DNA of 64,000 bases from JAAFHB01 sp942493325 (GCA_942493325.1 OW818689.1:3224001-3288000); one strand, 5' to 3'; positions 27,739-36,233 are shown, counted from the first letter of the stretch. Numbers and translations: made by a program. Notes: generated by a model not told the origin, from the letters alone.

Positions 27739-29940
27739 ATGAAAAAATTTATCCTTTTCTTTTCCCTGTTGTTCCTCTTCTCAGGAACCATAAATGCGCA
27801 ACAGCTTTCGTTCCGGTTTGCCAATCCAAGGATGATCAGGATCTCGAATTTTAATAATCTTCAATTCGATGTTCAGGTAAAATGTAACCAGGCAGACAAG
27901 TTCCTGTGGGCAGGTACCGTTAAATTAAATTTTAATCCTACCACATTTAACAATACCCCCACAACCTGGGCTGTTACTCCGGTGGGTACCTTTGATGGTC
28001 TTAACAGTAGCGGAAGAGCATTTAAATATTCCATTACAAAGACCATTACCGGCTCAGTGCTTAATGTTGCCATACTGGGAGATGTTGGTGTGAAAGGGAA
28101 TGGTCCGAATGCCGCTGATTTTACTGCAATTCCCGCCGACTGGACGACCATAATCACTGTGAGTGCACGGTTACTTGATACTTCAGGCGATGCGCTTGCA
28201 GGGATCGATTTTCTTGAATCGGGCATGAACGGTTTCGAGCAGTACATCTCGGCACCGGATGTAATCGACACGAAGTTCACCACGCCAAACCTGTTTGATG
28301 CCCGTGATTTCCTGACTGCCTATACAGGTCGGTTCTTTTCCGCATCGAAGTTATGGTCGCAGGTAGGCGGACCAACAAACAATACGCAATTTATCGATTG
28401 GGCAACTCCGGTCAGCACTACGGTTTGGGATGGAAATGCTGAGATCCCCGGAGGTTCGCTTTCGAATGCCAAAGATTTGCGCATCGAAAACCCGGCGACA
28501 TTAAACATTCCGGTGACAGGTCAGCTTACAGTTACAGGAAATACCGATATTAAAACCCCTGCCGGGCTAACCATACAATCGGATGCTGCCGGTACCGGTT
28601 CTTTGATAACAACCACAGCTTCCGGAGCCGGTTCGGCAATTGTCAACCGCTGGATGACCACCGGCGCATGGCACATCATATCCTCGCCCATATCTGAACA
28701 AACCGTAAGTAGTTTCCTTACCGCAAATGGCAATGTTCCGTTAAAAGGGGGAAACCGCGGAATGATGGACTATGACGCGGCAGGCAATAAATGGAACAAC
28801 TTTTTCGTTAATGCAACCAATTATGGCAATATGGGGGCAGGAAAAGGATTCTCCATGCGCGTCGGGGATATAGACGCCGCGGTAACCTTTGCAGGAGTGC
28901 TTCAGGCCGGTACATTACAGGCTTCCGCGATGGAAGGGTTATGGGATTGTATCGGAAACCCCTACACTTCCGCTATTGGAATAACATCCGGCAGTACTAC
29001 AACGAATAATTTTGTTTCGCACAATGCCGACAATTTTGATCCTGTTTATGGTGCAATTTATATCTGGGACAAAACGGATAGTTCAAATGGAAGTGCCGGA
29101 AGTTACACTGCAATAAACAATACCACCCCTCCTTACAACTATCTTCAGCAGGGACAGGCATTCCTGGTGAAGCGTAAGACGGGTGCTCCTGCTTTCAGCT
29201 TTACCAACGGAATGCAGACCCACAACACAACTCTTGCTTTAAAATCTACCCAAAAGCCATGGCCAGGCATTAAACTGGCCGCAACCTTCAACAGCCAGGT
29301 AAGCTCAACGATGATCGCATTTAACAATTCCATGACCAGGGGACTCGACATAACCTACGATGCTGGTTTGCTTAAGGGAAACTCGGATCTGCTTGTTTAT
29401 TCCAGGCTGGTTGAAGACATAGGAGTTCCGTTTGCGATCCAGGCATTGCCCGAAAAGGATTTAAGCAGTATGATTATCCCGGTTGGTCTTGATTTTAAAA
29501 CGGGAGGCGAGGTCGTCTTTTCGGCCGAATTATTAAATATGCCGGCTGATTGCAAGGTAATCCTGGAGGACAAACTTACCAAAACGTTTACGAATATTTC
29601 GAAGGATATCTATAAAGTCGCAATCCCTTCCAATTCAACGATTGGTGATCGGTTCCTGCTGCATACCACAAATGTGGCGGGTGGACTGGATAATGAAACG
29701 GTAGGTGGAAAACTGAATGCCTTTGCGATCAAAAACATTGAAATCCGGGTAGTTGGTGCAGTAAGTAATAATGCGGTTGCAACCCTTTATGATGTCAGAG
29801 GAAGAGTTGTGCTGATTGAAAATCTGAAAGAAGGGAGTTTAAATGTTATCCCGACACCGAACATAAAAATGGGAATTTACATGCTGAATGTGAAGGATAA
29901 CGACAGGTTGCAGACATTTAAGTTTTTGATCAGGGAATAG
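27739..29940 (+). CDS. type IX secretion cargo with C-terminal sorting domain
   Basis: 733 aa from the ATG at 27739. An earlier in-frame codon at 27655 lies in the previous gene and is unlikely. Signal peptide MKKFILFFSLLFLFSGTINAQ. The N-terminal 160 residues look like an immunoglobulin/cohesin-like sandwich (QFDVQVKCNQADKFLWAGTVKLNF). A long beta-rich body follows, with SAIVNRWMTTGAWHIISSPI, a segment common in Bacteroidota surface proteins. The last 75 residues form a type A sorting domain (ATLYDVRGRVVLIENL ... GIYMLNVKDN ... KFLIRE), so the protein should cross the outer membrane through the T9SS. With the dockerin-bearing upstream product, a cohesin-dockerin-like pairing is a possibility. 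Confidence 0.8.
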   Translation: MKKFILFFSLLFLFSGTINAQQLSFRFANPRMIRISNFNNLQFDVQVKCNQADKFLWAGTVKLNFNPTTFNNTPTTWAVTPVGTFDGLNSSGRAFKYSITKTITGSVLNVAILGDVGVKGNGPNAADFTAIPADWTTIITVSARLLDTSGDALAGIDFLESGMNGFEQYISAPDVIDTKFTTPNLFDARDFLTAYTGRFFSASKLWSQVGGPTNNTQFIDWATPVSTTVWDGNAEIPGGSLSNAKDLRIENPATLNIPVTGQLTVTGNTDIKTPAGLTIQSDAAGTGSLITTTASGAGSAIVNRWMTTGAWHIISSPISEQTVSSFLTANGNVPLKGGNRGMMDYDAAGNKWNNFFVNATNYGNMGAGKGFSMRVGDIDAAVTFAGVLQAGTLQASAMEGLWDCIGNPYTSAIGITSGSTTTNNFVSHNADNFDPVYGAIYIWDKTDSSNGSAGSYTAINNTTPPYNYLQQGQAFLVKRKTGAPAFSFTNGMQTHNTTLALKSTQKPWPGIKLAATFNSQVSSTMIAFNNSMTRGLDITYDAGLLKGNSDLLVYSRLVEDIGVPFAIQALPEKDLSSMIIPVGLDFKTGGEVVFSAELLNMPADCKVILEDKLTKTFTNISKDIYKVAIPSNSTIGDRFLLHTTNVAGGLDNETVGGKLNAFAIKNIEIRVVGAVSNNAVATLYDVRGRVVLIENLKEGSLNVIPTPNIKMGIYMLNVKDNDRLQTFKFLIRE

Positions 29941-29979
29941 GATTTACGATTTAGGATTTACGATTTACGATTTACGAAA
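29941..29979. repeat. tandem GATTTACGATTTA simple repeat
   Basis: About four tandem variants of GATTTACGATTTA directly after the stop codon. A related repeat (GATTTATGATTTA) lies at 60075-60103 beside another gene end. Confidence 0.7.
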
Positions 29980-30000
29980 TAAGAAGAAATATTCAACGAT

Positions 30001-30189
30001 ATGAAAAAGAAAATAGAAGACATCGCAAAGGAAAAGATGGCTGATCTTAAGGAGAAAAAAATGACCCGTAAGGAAGCCATCAAAAAGTCGGGTTACCTGG
30101 CTGTTTCGGCTGCCACGATGATGATTCTGCTGGGTAAGCCAGATAACGCACAGGCACAAGGTTCACCCGCCGCCCCACCGCCATGGTGA
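30001..30189 (+). CDS. 62-residue secreted pre-peptide ending in PPPW
   Basis: A charged N-terminal region (about 1-28, MKKKIEDIAKEKMADLKEKK) is followed by TRKEAIKKSGYLAVSAATMMILLG, a TAT-like or Sec-like export segment with a single Arg-Lys pair, then NAQAQ. If cleavage occurs after AQA, only about 10 residues (QGSPAAPPPW) remain. It could be a secreted signalling or modified peptide, or a membrane-anchored small protein. A strong terminator is 30 bp downstream, so the frame lies in a real transcript end. I know of no named family. Confidence 0.6.
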   Translation: MKKKIEDIAKEKMADLKEKKMTRKEAIKKSGYLAVSAATMMILLGKPDNAQAQGSPAAPPPW

Positions 30190-30220
30190 AAAATCTGGCA
30201 GGAGCGTAAAATAGAATAGC

Positions 30221-30258
30221 AAGGCCTGAAATTAAATGACGTTTCAGGCCTTTTATTT
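30221..30258 (+). terminator. intrinsic terminator after small peptide gene
   Basis: An 11-bp stem (AAGGCCTGAAA ... TTTCAGGCCTT) with a 10-nt loop is followed by TTATTTT. Confidence 0.85.
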
Positions 30259-30419
30259 TAATACGAAAGATAACCAGACTTATACGAATAAGAATGTTAA
30301 ATTTGAAAGATTGAATTAAGAAAAGAGCAATTAAGCTAGAATTCATGGAAATTAACCACACCGGAATATCCATTCTAAGAAACGCTTAAAATATTCATAA
30401 ACAAAGGCATAAAACAACC

Positions 30420-30902
30420 ATGTTTGACGACGATGAAAGAATTGATCCCAGGGAACTGCCGATTTATAAAAAAGGATGGGAGATCTACGAAGTGGTGGAT
30501 CAAATATGTCAGCTGATTCCGGAGGATAACGAACATTTGGGGTATGTGAAAAGCATTATGCTTGAAGATGCGATGTTATTAACGGTAAAAGTTGCCGGAG
30601 CAACAGGGGGCGGATTGTACGATATTAAAATGGAGGCAGCCACAATTATCCGTAAAGCGGCCAATAACCTGATGATACAAAACCACTCCCTCGGGATGTT
30701 TGGTTTCGAACATGTGGAGTATTTCCAGATCGTAAGAGATCTGCTGGAGGAATACCGGTTGTTGTTTATTGACTGGGTCTCAAATTTTGATCGCTGGAAT
30801 TATGTCATCGACCGCTGGGGACTTTTTAATCCTCCCGGCGTGGGCCCGTTCGATCACGATCCTGATGACGATATCCCCTTTAACGAAGATGATGAATTTT
30901 AA
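30420..30902 (+). CDS. helical cytoplasmic protein with acidic proline-rich tail
   Basis: 160 aa, no signal peptide. Residues 15-120 are predicted helices with heptad-like spacing (MLEDAMLLTVKVAGATGGGLYDIKM, AATIIRKAANNLMIQNHSL, FQIVRDLLEEYRLLFIDWV), reminiscent of four-helix-bundle proteins of the 23S-intervening-sequence/Avd type. The tail (from about 135) is Pro/Asp rich (PPGVGPFDHDPDDDIPFNEDDEF). I do not recognise a family with confidence. It follows the pre-peptide gene but is separated from it by a terminator. Confidence 0.6.
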   Translation: MFDDDERIDPRELPIYKKGWEIYEVVDQICQLIPEDNEHLGYVKSIMLEDAMLLTVKVAGATGGGLYDIKMEAATIIRKAANNLMIQNHSLGMFGFEHVEYFQIVRDLLEEYRLLFIDWVSNFDRWNYVIDRWGLFNPPGVGPFDHDPDDDIPFNEDDEF

Positions 30903-31114
30903 ATGAGTGTTTTTAACCCCCAAATATAAACCAGGATCAGTAAATATAATTTTTAAAAGAAGTACGATAAATATGTAACAACAAATTAATTTAAGCGTAG
31001 ACTTATTGTAAATAAAAATCATATACCGAGATAGTTAACCGTAATATAATTTATTACTAACAGCGATATGTAATTTATATTTACCAATATGTATGTTCAC
31101 TTAAATTCTTCATT

Positions 31115-31717
31115 ATGAAAAAACTTTTATCAGGACTTTTATTCGGTCTATTACTTTTTTCAGGGATTTGTTACGCGCAGGACCAGCCCGATCCGGAAAC
31201 CAAAGCAAAAAAACCAAATTTTTGGTATGGACCAAAAGTTGGTCTTGATCTTATGAGGCCAACGATTGACCAAAATGAAATTCTGACACAAATCAAATCG
31301 AACTACCAGACAGGTTTTTTTCTGCAATTTGGCCGCAAATTTTACATTCAACCGGAATTTTATTATGCAGTTCAAAAGGAAAAATCCGAGAGTTTGTTAA
31401 ATAGCGAAGTGACAATAAATACATTGAAGGTGCCATTGATGTTTGGTATGCGATTAATTAATCTAAAAGTAATTAGTGCACATATTATGGCAGGGCCGTC
31501 AGCATCTTTTTTCCTCAGTGAGAGCGTCACCGATCCTGCCATGACCCGGCAAAAAAACAATTTTACCCTGCAGGGGGGTGGAGGGATCGACCTGTTGGGA
31601 TTTATAACATTGGATGTTCGCTATTCGGTTGATATGAATAACTCAATGAATGACCAGATTAAACAATTAAGCTGGGGTAGTGGAGTGAATGTAACGCTGG
31701 GGCTGAAACTCAGATAA
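31115..31717 (+). CDS. outer-membrane beta-barrel (PorT-like) protein
   Basis: 200 aa. Signal peptide MKKLLSGLLFGLLLFSGICYAQ. The body has the PorT/OMP_b-brl_2 pattern: FWYGPKVGLDLMRPTI, YQTGFFLQFGRKFYIQPEFYYAVQ, LKVPLMFGMRLINLK, GGGGIDLLGFITLDVRYSVDMNNSMN, closing strand VNVTLGLKLR. Such barrels are abundant in Bacteroidota and their functions are mostly unknown. It has its own terminator-like hairpin downstream. Confidence 0.82.
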   Translation: MKKLLSGLLFGLLLFSGICYAQDQPDPETKAKKPNFWYGPKVGLDLMRPTIDQNEILTQIKSNYQTGFFLQFGRKFYIQPEFYYAVQKEKSESLLNSEVTINTLKVPLMFGMRLINLKVISAHIMAGPSASFFLSESVTDPAMTRQKNNFTLQGGGGIDLLGFITLDVRYSVDMNNSMNDQIKQLSWGSGVNVTLGLKLR

Positions 31718-31814
31718 AAAGCATTGTTCTCAAAGATGCAATGCGAATGGTTAATATTTTGCGGATTAACCGGACACTAATGATATAGGACTGTTAAAAG
31801 CAAATTGATACAAC

Positions 31815-31855
31815 AGAATGGCTTTATTGCTTGACAATAAGGCCATTCTTCATTT
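31815..31855 (+). terminator. hairpin terminator after beta-barrel gene
   Basis: A 15-bp stem with one mismatch (AGAATGGCTTTATTG pairing with CAATAAGGCCATTCT). A short T-containing tail follows. Confidence 0.62.
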
Positions 31856-31948
31856 AATTGGGGTCTTTATTCCAGACCGCTGTGGATTTCCCCTTTGCGG
31901 TTTTTGCGTGACACTAAAGAAGAATCCTCATGCAGAGATAAACCTTAA

Positions 31949-32096
31949 TGTAAATGACACACGGCTGTTTAAAGACGAACCATTATGTAAATGACGCACC
32001 ATTATGTAGAGACGCACCATTATGTAAATGACGCACCATTACGTAGAGACGCACCATGATGTCGAAACGTAGAGACGCACGGCCGTGCGTCTCTAC
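31949..32096. repeat. GTAGAGACGCAC tandem array ending in a 28-bp perfect palindrome
   Basis: About six degenerate 18-19 bp units, alternating between CATTATGTAAATGACGCAC and CATTATGTAGAGACGCAC, lead into a perfect palindrome at 32069-32096 whose arms are GTAGAGACGCAC and its complement around GGCC. The arm matches the 14931 palindrome family. Confidence 0.85.
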
Positions 32097-32164
32097 ATAA
32101 CCCCAACAGACTCGTCCTAACATTTTAGCCACTCGCACTTCGCCACATCGCCCCATCGCCTCAT

Positions 32165-32353
32165 CCTTGTTCGGATTTTGAATCTTGCGGCGCATGGAAG
32201 ATTAGATTTTCAATTAAGGTGGTAGTTGCGCCGCATTGTTATTGTTCTTCCTAACCCCGGGTGGCACGATTCCGAATAATGTTAGAATCATTAATAATTT
32301 GTAGAATCCGGAATCGCTTACCCGGGGTCATTAATATTTAATCCCTCCGGGAT
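32165..32353. repeat. 189-bp structured direct repeat, copy 1
   Basis: Near-identical to 32601-32789. It contains two inverted-repeat stems: GCGGCGCA/TGCGCCGC, and CCCCGGGT plus CGATTCCG with their complements, so each copy can fold into two long hairpins. It may be a non-autonomous mobile element or a structured repeat family. Confidence 0.88.
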
Positions 32354-32600
32354 AGGAAGAAAGAATATTACGAAATTAAGGCAACCGATTTCTCTTTGCG
32401 TTCCTGGCGGTCTTTGCGTGACACTTAGAAGGATTTTAAAAAGGAAATAAGGTTTTGTTCGTAATTGGCAAATTTGCACATTGGCATATTGGCAAATTTT
32501 CTAATCCCCCTTTTCTCATTTTCTCATTTTCTCATATTCATTCTCGCCCCGCTCCCATTGCCCCGTCGCTCCGTCTCCCTTTCGCCCGCTCGCCACATCG

Positions 32601-32789
32601 CCTTGTTCGGATTTTGAATCTTGCGGCGCATGGAACGGATGATTTTCAATTAAGGTGGTAGTTGCGCCGCAATGTTATTGTTCGTCCTAACCCCGGGTGG
32701 CACGATTTCGAATAATGTTAGAATCATTAATAATTTGTAGAATCCGGAATCGCTTACCCGGGGTCATTAATATTTAATCCCTCCGGGAT
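32601..32789. repeat. 189-bp structured direct repeat, copy 2
   Basis: Second copy, differing from the first at only a few positions near GCATGGAA and in ATTTCG versus ATTCCG. It ends about 170 bp before the integrase start codon. Confidence 0.88.
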
Positions 32790-32962
32790 TTATTTTTATG
32801 GATATTAGGAAACAATATGGAAACAGGTAGACATTTATAAACAATCATAAATATCAGTCATATAATATGTTGATAAGTATTTAATTTAAATGAAAAATAA
32901 TAAGCAATATTACAATAAACGAAAATTTGTATGTAAATTTGTGTGAGAAATATTTACTGCAC

Positions 32963-34192
32963 ATGAAGTATTCAGTTGTTTTTTACCCGGAAAAAAGAAA
33001 AAATGTAGATAAAAATGTTCCGCTGCTTCTTAGTATTACCTTTTCGGGGAAAAGGGTTTTCTATTACACAGGAAAACGATGCGACATTATGCAGTGGGAT
33101 GCTGATCTGAATAAAATATCACGGAATCAAATTGCCCCTAATGGTCAGAGTTCGCGGGATTTTAATGCTGACTTAAGTAAAATCGAACTGGCTGTAAATA
33201 ATTTATTCAAAGGGTACGACCTTTCCGGTGAACTGCCGACGAAAGAAAATTTAAGAAAAGAGCTTGATTTAAGATTAGGGAAGAAATCAATGGATCAGGC
33301 GGGCGTAAATTTCTTTGACTATTTTGACAAATTTATTGATAATAAAACGATCACGGATGATGCAAAGGTGGTACAGCATACTGTATTGAATAATTTGAAA
33401 CGGTTTAAAAATACCACAACATTTGCAAGTATAGACAGCCAGTTTTTGAAGGATTTCTATAAATATCTACTTGCTAAGCGCAGCGTAAGCAAAAACACGG
33501 CCTGTAAGCAAATGAGCATTTTAAGGGGTTTGTGCAGACATGCAACCAGGTGCAAACTGCTCAAGAATGATCCTTTTTCGGACTTCGAATATGACAAAGA
33601 ATCTTACGGGATTCCGGTTTATATAACACTGGAAGAAAGAGATAAAATCTATACTGCCAAATTGGAAGACAATGAATTAGAAATTACACGAGATCTGTTC
33701 ATTTTCCAGTGTTCGGTAGGATGCAGGGTAAGTGATATGCTTAAGCTGAAAAAAAATACTGTAATTAATAATTGTCTGGAATATATAGCGTCGAAAACAA
33801 AAGATCATAAACCTCGGGTTATACGCGTACCACTCACATCAAAAGCAATAAGCATTATTGAAAAGTATAATGGAGAAAGTGTTAAATTATTGCCATTTAT
33901 GGATGTGAACAAATACAATAAAAATTTGAAGTTGCTTTTTGAGAAGCTGAAATTAACCAGGTTAGTTACCGTACCGGATAAAAAAACACGTGAAAGTATC
34001 CAGGTACCAATTTCTGAAATTGTTTCGTCGCATATGGCAAGACGCGTGTTTATAGGCGGATTATTTAAAAAAGGAGTAAGAACCGAAATTATTGCTTCAA
34101 TGTCGGGACACGTGGCACACAGTAAGGAATTTGCCAGGTACTACGCTGTTGACAGGGATGACCAGAAAGTGGCCATAAACCTTATCGAATAG
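32963..34192 (+). CDS. tyrosine recombinase (integrase) of the phage-like element
   Basis: 409 aa from the ATG at 32963. An in-frame TTG at 32927 is unlikely because TAAATTTG, a promoter-like -7 box, overlaps that stretch. N-terminal Arm-DNA-binding domain (VVFYPEKRKNVDKNVPLLLSI), SAM-like core-binding domain (about 110-210), and a catalytic domain with Arg near 255 (GCRVSDMLKLKK), HMARR near 356, SGH near 381 and the nucleophile Tyr in ARYYAVD. It is of the Bacteroidota mobile-element type and is oriented inward, at the left edge of the element. Confidence 0.93.
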   Translation: MKYSVVFYPEKRKNVDKNVPLLLSITFSGKRVFYYTGKRCDIMQWDADLNKISRNQIAPNGQSSRDFNADLSKIELAVNNLFKGYDLSGELPTKENLRKELDLRLGKKSMDQAGVNFFDYFDKFIDNKTITDDAKVVQHTVLNNLKRFKNTTTFASIDSQFLKDFYKYLLAKRSVSKNTACKQMSILRGLCRHATRCKLLKNDPFSDFEYDKESYGIPVYITLEERDKIYTAKLEDNELEITRDLFIFQCSVGCRVSDMLKLKKNTVINNCLEYIASKTKDHKPRVIRVPLTSKAISIIEKYNGESVKLLPFMDVNKYNKNLKLLFEKLKLTRLVTVPDKKTRESIQVPISEIVSSHMARRVFIGGLFKKGVRTEIIASMSGHVAHSKEFARYYAVDRDDQKVAINLIE

Positions 34193-34315
34193 TGAATCCA
34201 AAATTTTGCGGATCGCATTATTATTATCAATTAAAACAATTAATAACATTATAATAAATTGAATATCATTTAAATAAAATACAATCAAAATATATAAAAT
34301 GAATAAAACTTGATT

Positions 34316-34323
34316 TATATTTG
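34316..34323 (+). promoter_or_regulatory. -7 box (TATATTTG) before excisionase-like gene
   Basis: A perfect TAnnTTTG box lies 39 bp upstream of the start codon. No convincing TTG is found at 19-21 bp, so an activator may be needed. Confidence 0.45.
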
Positions 34324-34362
34324 TACTAATGGAACAAAATCGAAACCAACAAACCCTTTAAA

Positions 34363-34566
34363 ATGAAAAGTAATTTAAGCGAAGGTGACAACGCGAGTAA
34401 AAAGCTCTATTCATTAAAAGAACTGGCGGATTTTTTGGGATGCAGTTTACCAACCGCCCAGCGATTCAAAAATTCAGGGAGAATCCCGTATTACCAGATC
34501 GGGAGGAAAGTCATCTTTGATTCCAAAGAGATCCTTAAATCTCTGGAGCACGCTCTAAAACATTAA
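34363..34566 (+). CDS. excisionase-like helix-turn-helix protein
   Basis: 67 aa. A single MerR-like/HTH_17 DNA-binding domain: YSLKELADFLGCSLPTAQRFKNSGRIPYYQIGRKVIFDSKEILKSL without the dimerisation helices of true MerR proteins. Such proteins next to tyrosine recombinases act as excisionases or directionality factors, and similar ones are common in Bacteroidota mobile elements. It lies 170 bp after the integrase and is followed by a terminator. Confidence 0.83.
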   Translation: MKSNLSEGDNASKKLYSLKELADFLGCSLPTAQRFKNSGRIPYYQIGRKVIFDSKEILKSLEHALKH

Positions 34567-34573
34567 AAGCGCT

Positions 34574-34603
34574 GAAACCCTGCCCCCGGCAGGGTTTCTT
34601 TTT
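34574..34603 (+). terminator. terminator after excisionase-like gene
   Basis: A 10-bp stem (AAACCCTGCC ... GGCAGGGTTT) is followed by CTTTTT. It closes the plus-strand int/xis unit before the convergent structural operon. Confidence 0.88.
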
Positions 34604-34637
34604 CAAAAACAAGTAACCAGGATAAAAATCAGCTTAT

Positions 34638-34982
34638 CTATTTCAATTTGAAATGACCACCTTTTTTTGAACGATCGGGTATCAGCCATGTGATGGCTTT
34701 GTACAGATTTCCAATAATTGAAACTGTTTTTGAAGTGGGCAGCTTCAAGGCAAGAAATTCATAAACGATAAGGGTGACGCCCGAAATCGCAGATACCAGG
34801 TGATTGTCGAGCCATTTGGCAGGAACTGAAGGGACGGGAAAAGGATCTGCAACCTGATCGACAGCAAAAACTACATCTGCCTGAACCAAGTGGTTTTTAA
34901 CAGGTTGGTTTGAATCATTCGCGGGAATAAAACAATATTCAAAGATTCCCAGCATCAAAATAAGCATCAGCAAATTTTTCAT
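34638..34982 (-). CDS. small membrane protein of the element (holin-like position)
   Basis: 114 aa from the ATG at 34982. An N-terminal hydrophobic segment (MKNLLMLILMLGIFEYCF) and a second one (about 68-86, HLVSAISGVTLIVYEFLAL) flank a Pro/Asp-rich loop, and the tail is basic (DRSKKGGHFKLK). It is the last gene of the leftward structural block, where lysis proteins are often found. No holin family is recognised and no lysin gene is present beside it. Confidence 0.55.
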   Translation of the reverse strand: MKNLLMLILMLGIFEYCFIPANDSNQPVKNHLVQADVVFAVDQVADPFPVPSVPAKWLDNHLVSAISGVTLIVYEFLALKLPTSKTVSIIGNLYKAITWLIPDRSKKGGHFKLK

Positions 34983-35062
34983 GATCAAAAAATATTTAGT
35001 TTCTAATAGACTACATCGAATTTCGGGGTTATGAAACATCCACCAAAGGACAATTTTCGTTT

Positions 35063-35410
35063 TTACCTGATTTTGCCATCGTGGTTGTTTTTATTGAAAA
35101 TCATCAGCTGTTCGATTAATTTGCGGTTTTCGATTTCAAGCGCTTCCATCTGAGCTCTCATCTCCTCGTTTTTTTTCATCACTTCGGAAACCTGATTTCG
35201 AAGATCGCAGTTTTCCCTTCGCAAAAGATCGATCTCATGATTGAATCGTAATTCAAGTTCTTCGTTGAGCTCACGCCAGACTTTCACCGCTTTGGCCACG
35301 TTGTCAAGTTCGGAAGATTCGGCTTCCGCGTTTATTTTGCGACGGGTAAGCAGCCATGTAACTATTGAAGTAACCACCGAGGAAAGAATCAGCAAAACAT
35401 TCTCATTCAT
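35063..35410 (-). CDS. membrane-anchored coiled-coil protein
   Basis: 115 aa. One N-terminal transmembrane helix (residues 4-20, VLLILSSVVTSIVTWLL), a basic stop (TRRK), then a continuous coiled coil to residue 105 (heptads in ELELRFNHEIDLLRRENCDLRNQV). Its shape resembles spanin-like or Rz-like accessory proteins. It is preceded by one copy of the element's promoter signature. Confidence 0.62.
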   Translation of the reverse strand: MNENVLLILSSVVTSIVTWLLTRRKINAEAESSELDNVAKAVKVWRELNEELELRFNHEIDLLRRENCDLRNQVSEVMKKNEEMRAQMEALEIENRKLIEQLMIFNKNNHDGKIR

Positions 35411-35423
35411 GACTTTTTTATTT

Positions 35424-35459
35424 CAAAAATATAACTTGTACTATTGTAAGAAAGGACAA
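35424..35459 (-). promoter_or_regulatory. element promoter signature P4
   Basis: On the minus strand, TTGTCCTTTC (35459-35450) is followed after 18 nt by TATTTTTG (35431-35424), a perfect TAnnTTTG box. The start codon of the coiled-coil gene is 13 bp further on. Confidence 0.65.
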
Positions 35460-35471
35460 TCCAGTATGCAA

Positions 35472-36233
35472 TTAAACCTGGATAATTGTAACATTATTAT
35501 TCGATTGCAAAAGCTGGATATCGTTGTCGGGGAGACCATACCAGCAGGTCATTAAATACAGCGGAACGGTAAGGGTAATTGTCTGTCCCGAAATATCCTC
35601 AAAAACACCGGTCGATGAAGTTGATCCACCCAAGTTTCCTACCGATGGCAGGTAAAATGTAGCCGCGTTATAGCACCGGTTGAAACAAAACTCACCAAGA
35701 ACAGTGGCAAGCGGAAGATTAAATATCGACGTTGACTGGCAATCCTGAAAACACGCTACCCCTGCCTCGATTAATGCAGGAAGGGTAATCACCTGCATGG
35801 TAGTGTACCCAAAGCACAAATCCCCGGCTAAATACAATTCCGGACATTCAATTGAAGCCAAACAACCTAAAAAACACAGGTCTGACGCTGTTAATAATTT
35901 GGGAAGATAAAGCCAGGTGGCCGATGAACACCCGCTAAAACTGCCATTCCCGGCATGTAAAACACATCCCGAAATATCATTAAATTCAAGTAAATGCGAG
36001 TTGGCACTAAACTTATTACTTGTAAGTGTTATTCCGGAGCCGCCCATAAGACGAATAACATTGCCGATAACTGTTACCGATATAAAAACTGTGCCATTGG
36101 CGGGTAAATCAAAAAAGGTATTCCAGTTCGCAACATTCAATGGATTGGCAACAGGAACATTCGCAATAGAATCCCAGGTTAATTCCAGCACATAAGGACT
36201 GGTTAAAAAAGGTGGTTTATAGAGGATTCTCAT
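35472..36233 (-). CDS. BspA-like leucine-rich-repeat tail/adhesin protein
   Basis: 253 aa, without a signal peptide. Residues 85-215 are BspA-type leucine-rich repeats with the usual Cys-Phe spacing (NGSFSGCSSATWLYLPKLLTA, CFLGCLASIECPELYLAG, CFQDCQSTSIFNLPLA, CFNRCYNAATFYLPSVG). Such repeats bind protein or glycan ligands. As the last gene of the fibre cluster, overlapping the 1113-aa protein by one base (TAATG), it is likely a receptor-binding component. Confidence 0.75.
   Translation of the reverse strand: MRILYKPPFLTSPYVLELTWDSIANVPVANPLNVANWNTFFDLPANGTVFISVTVIGNVIRLMGGSGITLTSNKFSANSHLLEFNDISGCVLHAGNGSFSGCSSATWLYLPKLLTASDLCFLGCLASIECPELYLAGDLCFGYTTMQVITLPALIEAGVACFQDCQSTSIFNLPLATVLGEFCFNRCYNAATFYLPSVGNLGGSTSSTGVFEDISGQTITLTVPLYLMTCWYGLPDNDIQLLQSNNNVTIIQV

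Larger units (their letters stand above)
31718..32962. other. 1.2-kb repeat-rich intergenic region beside integrase
   Basis: No supportable protein gene. ORFs in this stretch are translations of repeats. It holds a terminator hairpin (31815-31855), a GTAGAGAC array and palindrome (31949-32096), two 189-bp direct repeats, and twice the motif TTTGCGTGACACT (about 31903 and 32414). This is the left flank of the integrated element. Confidence 0.75.

Noticed and set aside
30420..30902. Avd-like accessory protein of a diversity-generating retroelement
   Set aside because: The helical pattern is only reminiscent. No reverse transcriptase and no template/variable repeat pair were seen in the window, although lectin-like domains are present nearby.
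31983..32195. 70-aa minus-strand ORF in the repeat region
   Set aside because: It is a translation of the GTAGAGAC array (repeated HNGASL-type peptide), not a gene.
32455..32661. 68-aa plus-strand ORF before the integrase
   Set aside because: Proline/serine-rich translation of simple sequence and repeat copy 2. No upstream signals.
32927..32962. TTG start for the integrase
   Set aside because: It would add 12 residues of unlikely sequence, and a -7-like box overlaps the stretch. The ATG at 32963 begins the normal Arm-binding domain.
35044..35053. Fifth copy of the TGTCCTTT promoter signature
   Set aside because: The block is present but no TAnnTT box lies at the 18-19 nt spacing.
34638..35410. 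Holin/spanin lysis cassette
   Set aside because: Membrane topology and position fit, but there is no endolysin gene and no family motif, so they are kept as membrane proteins only.
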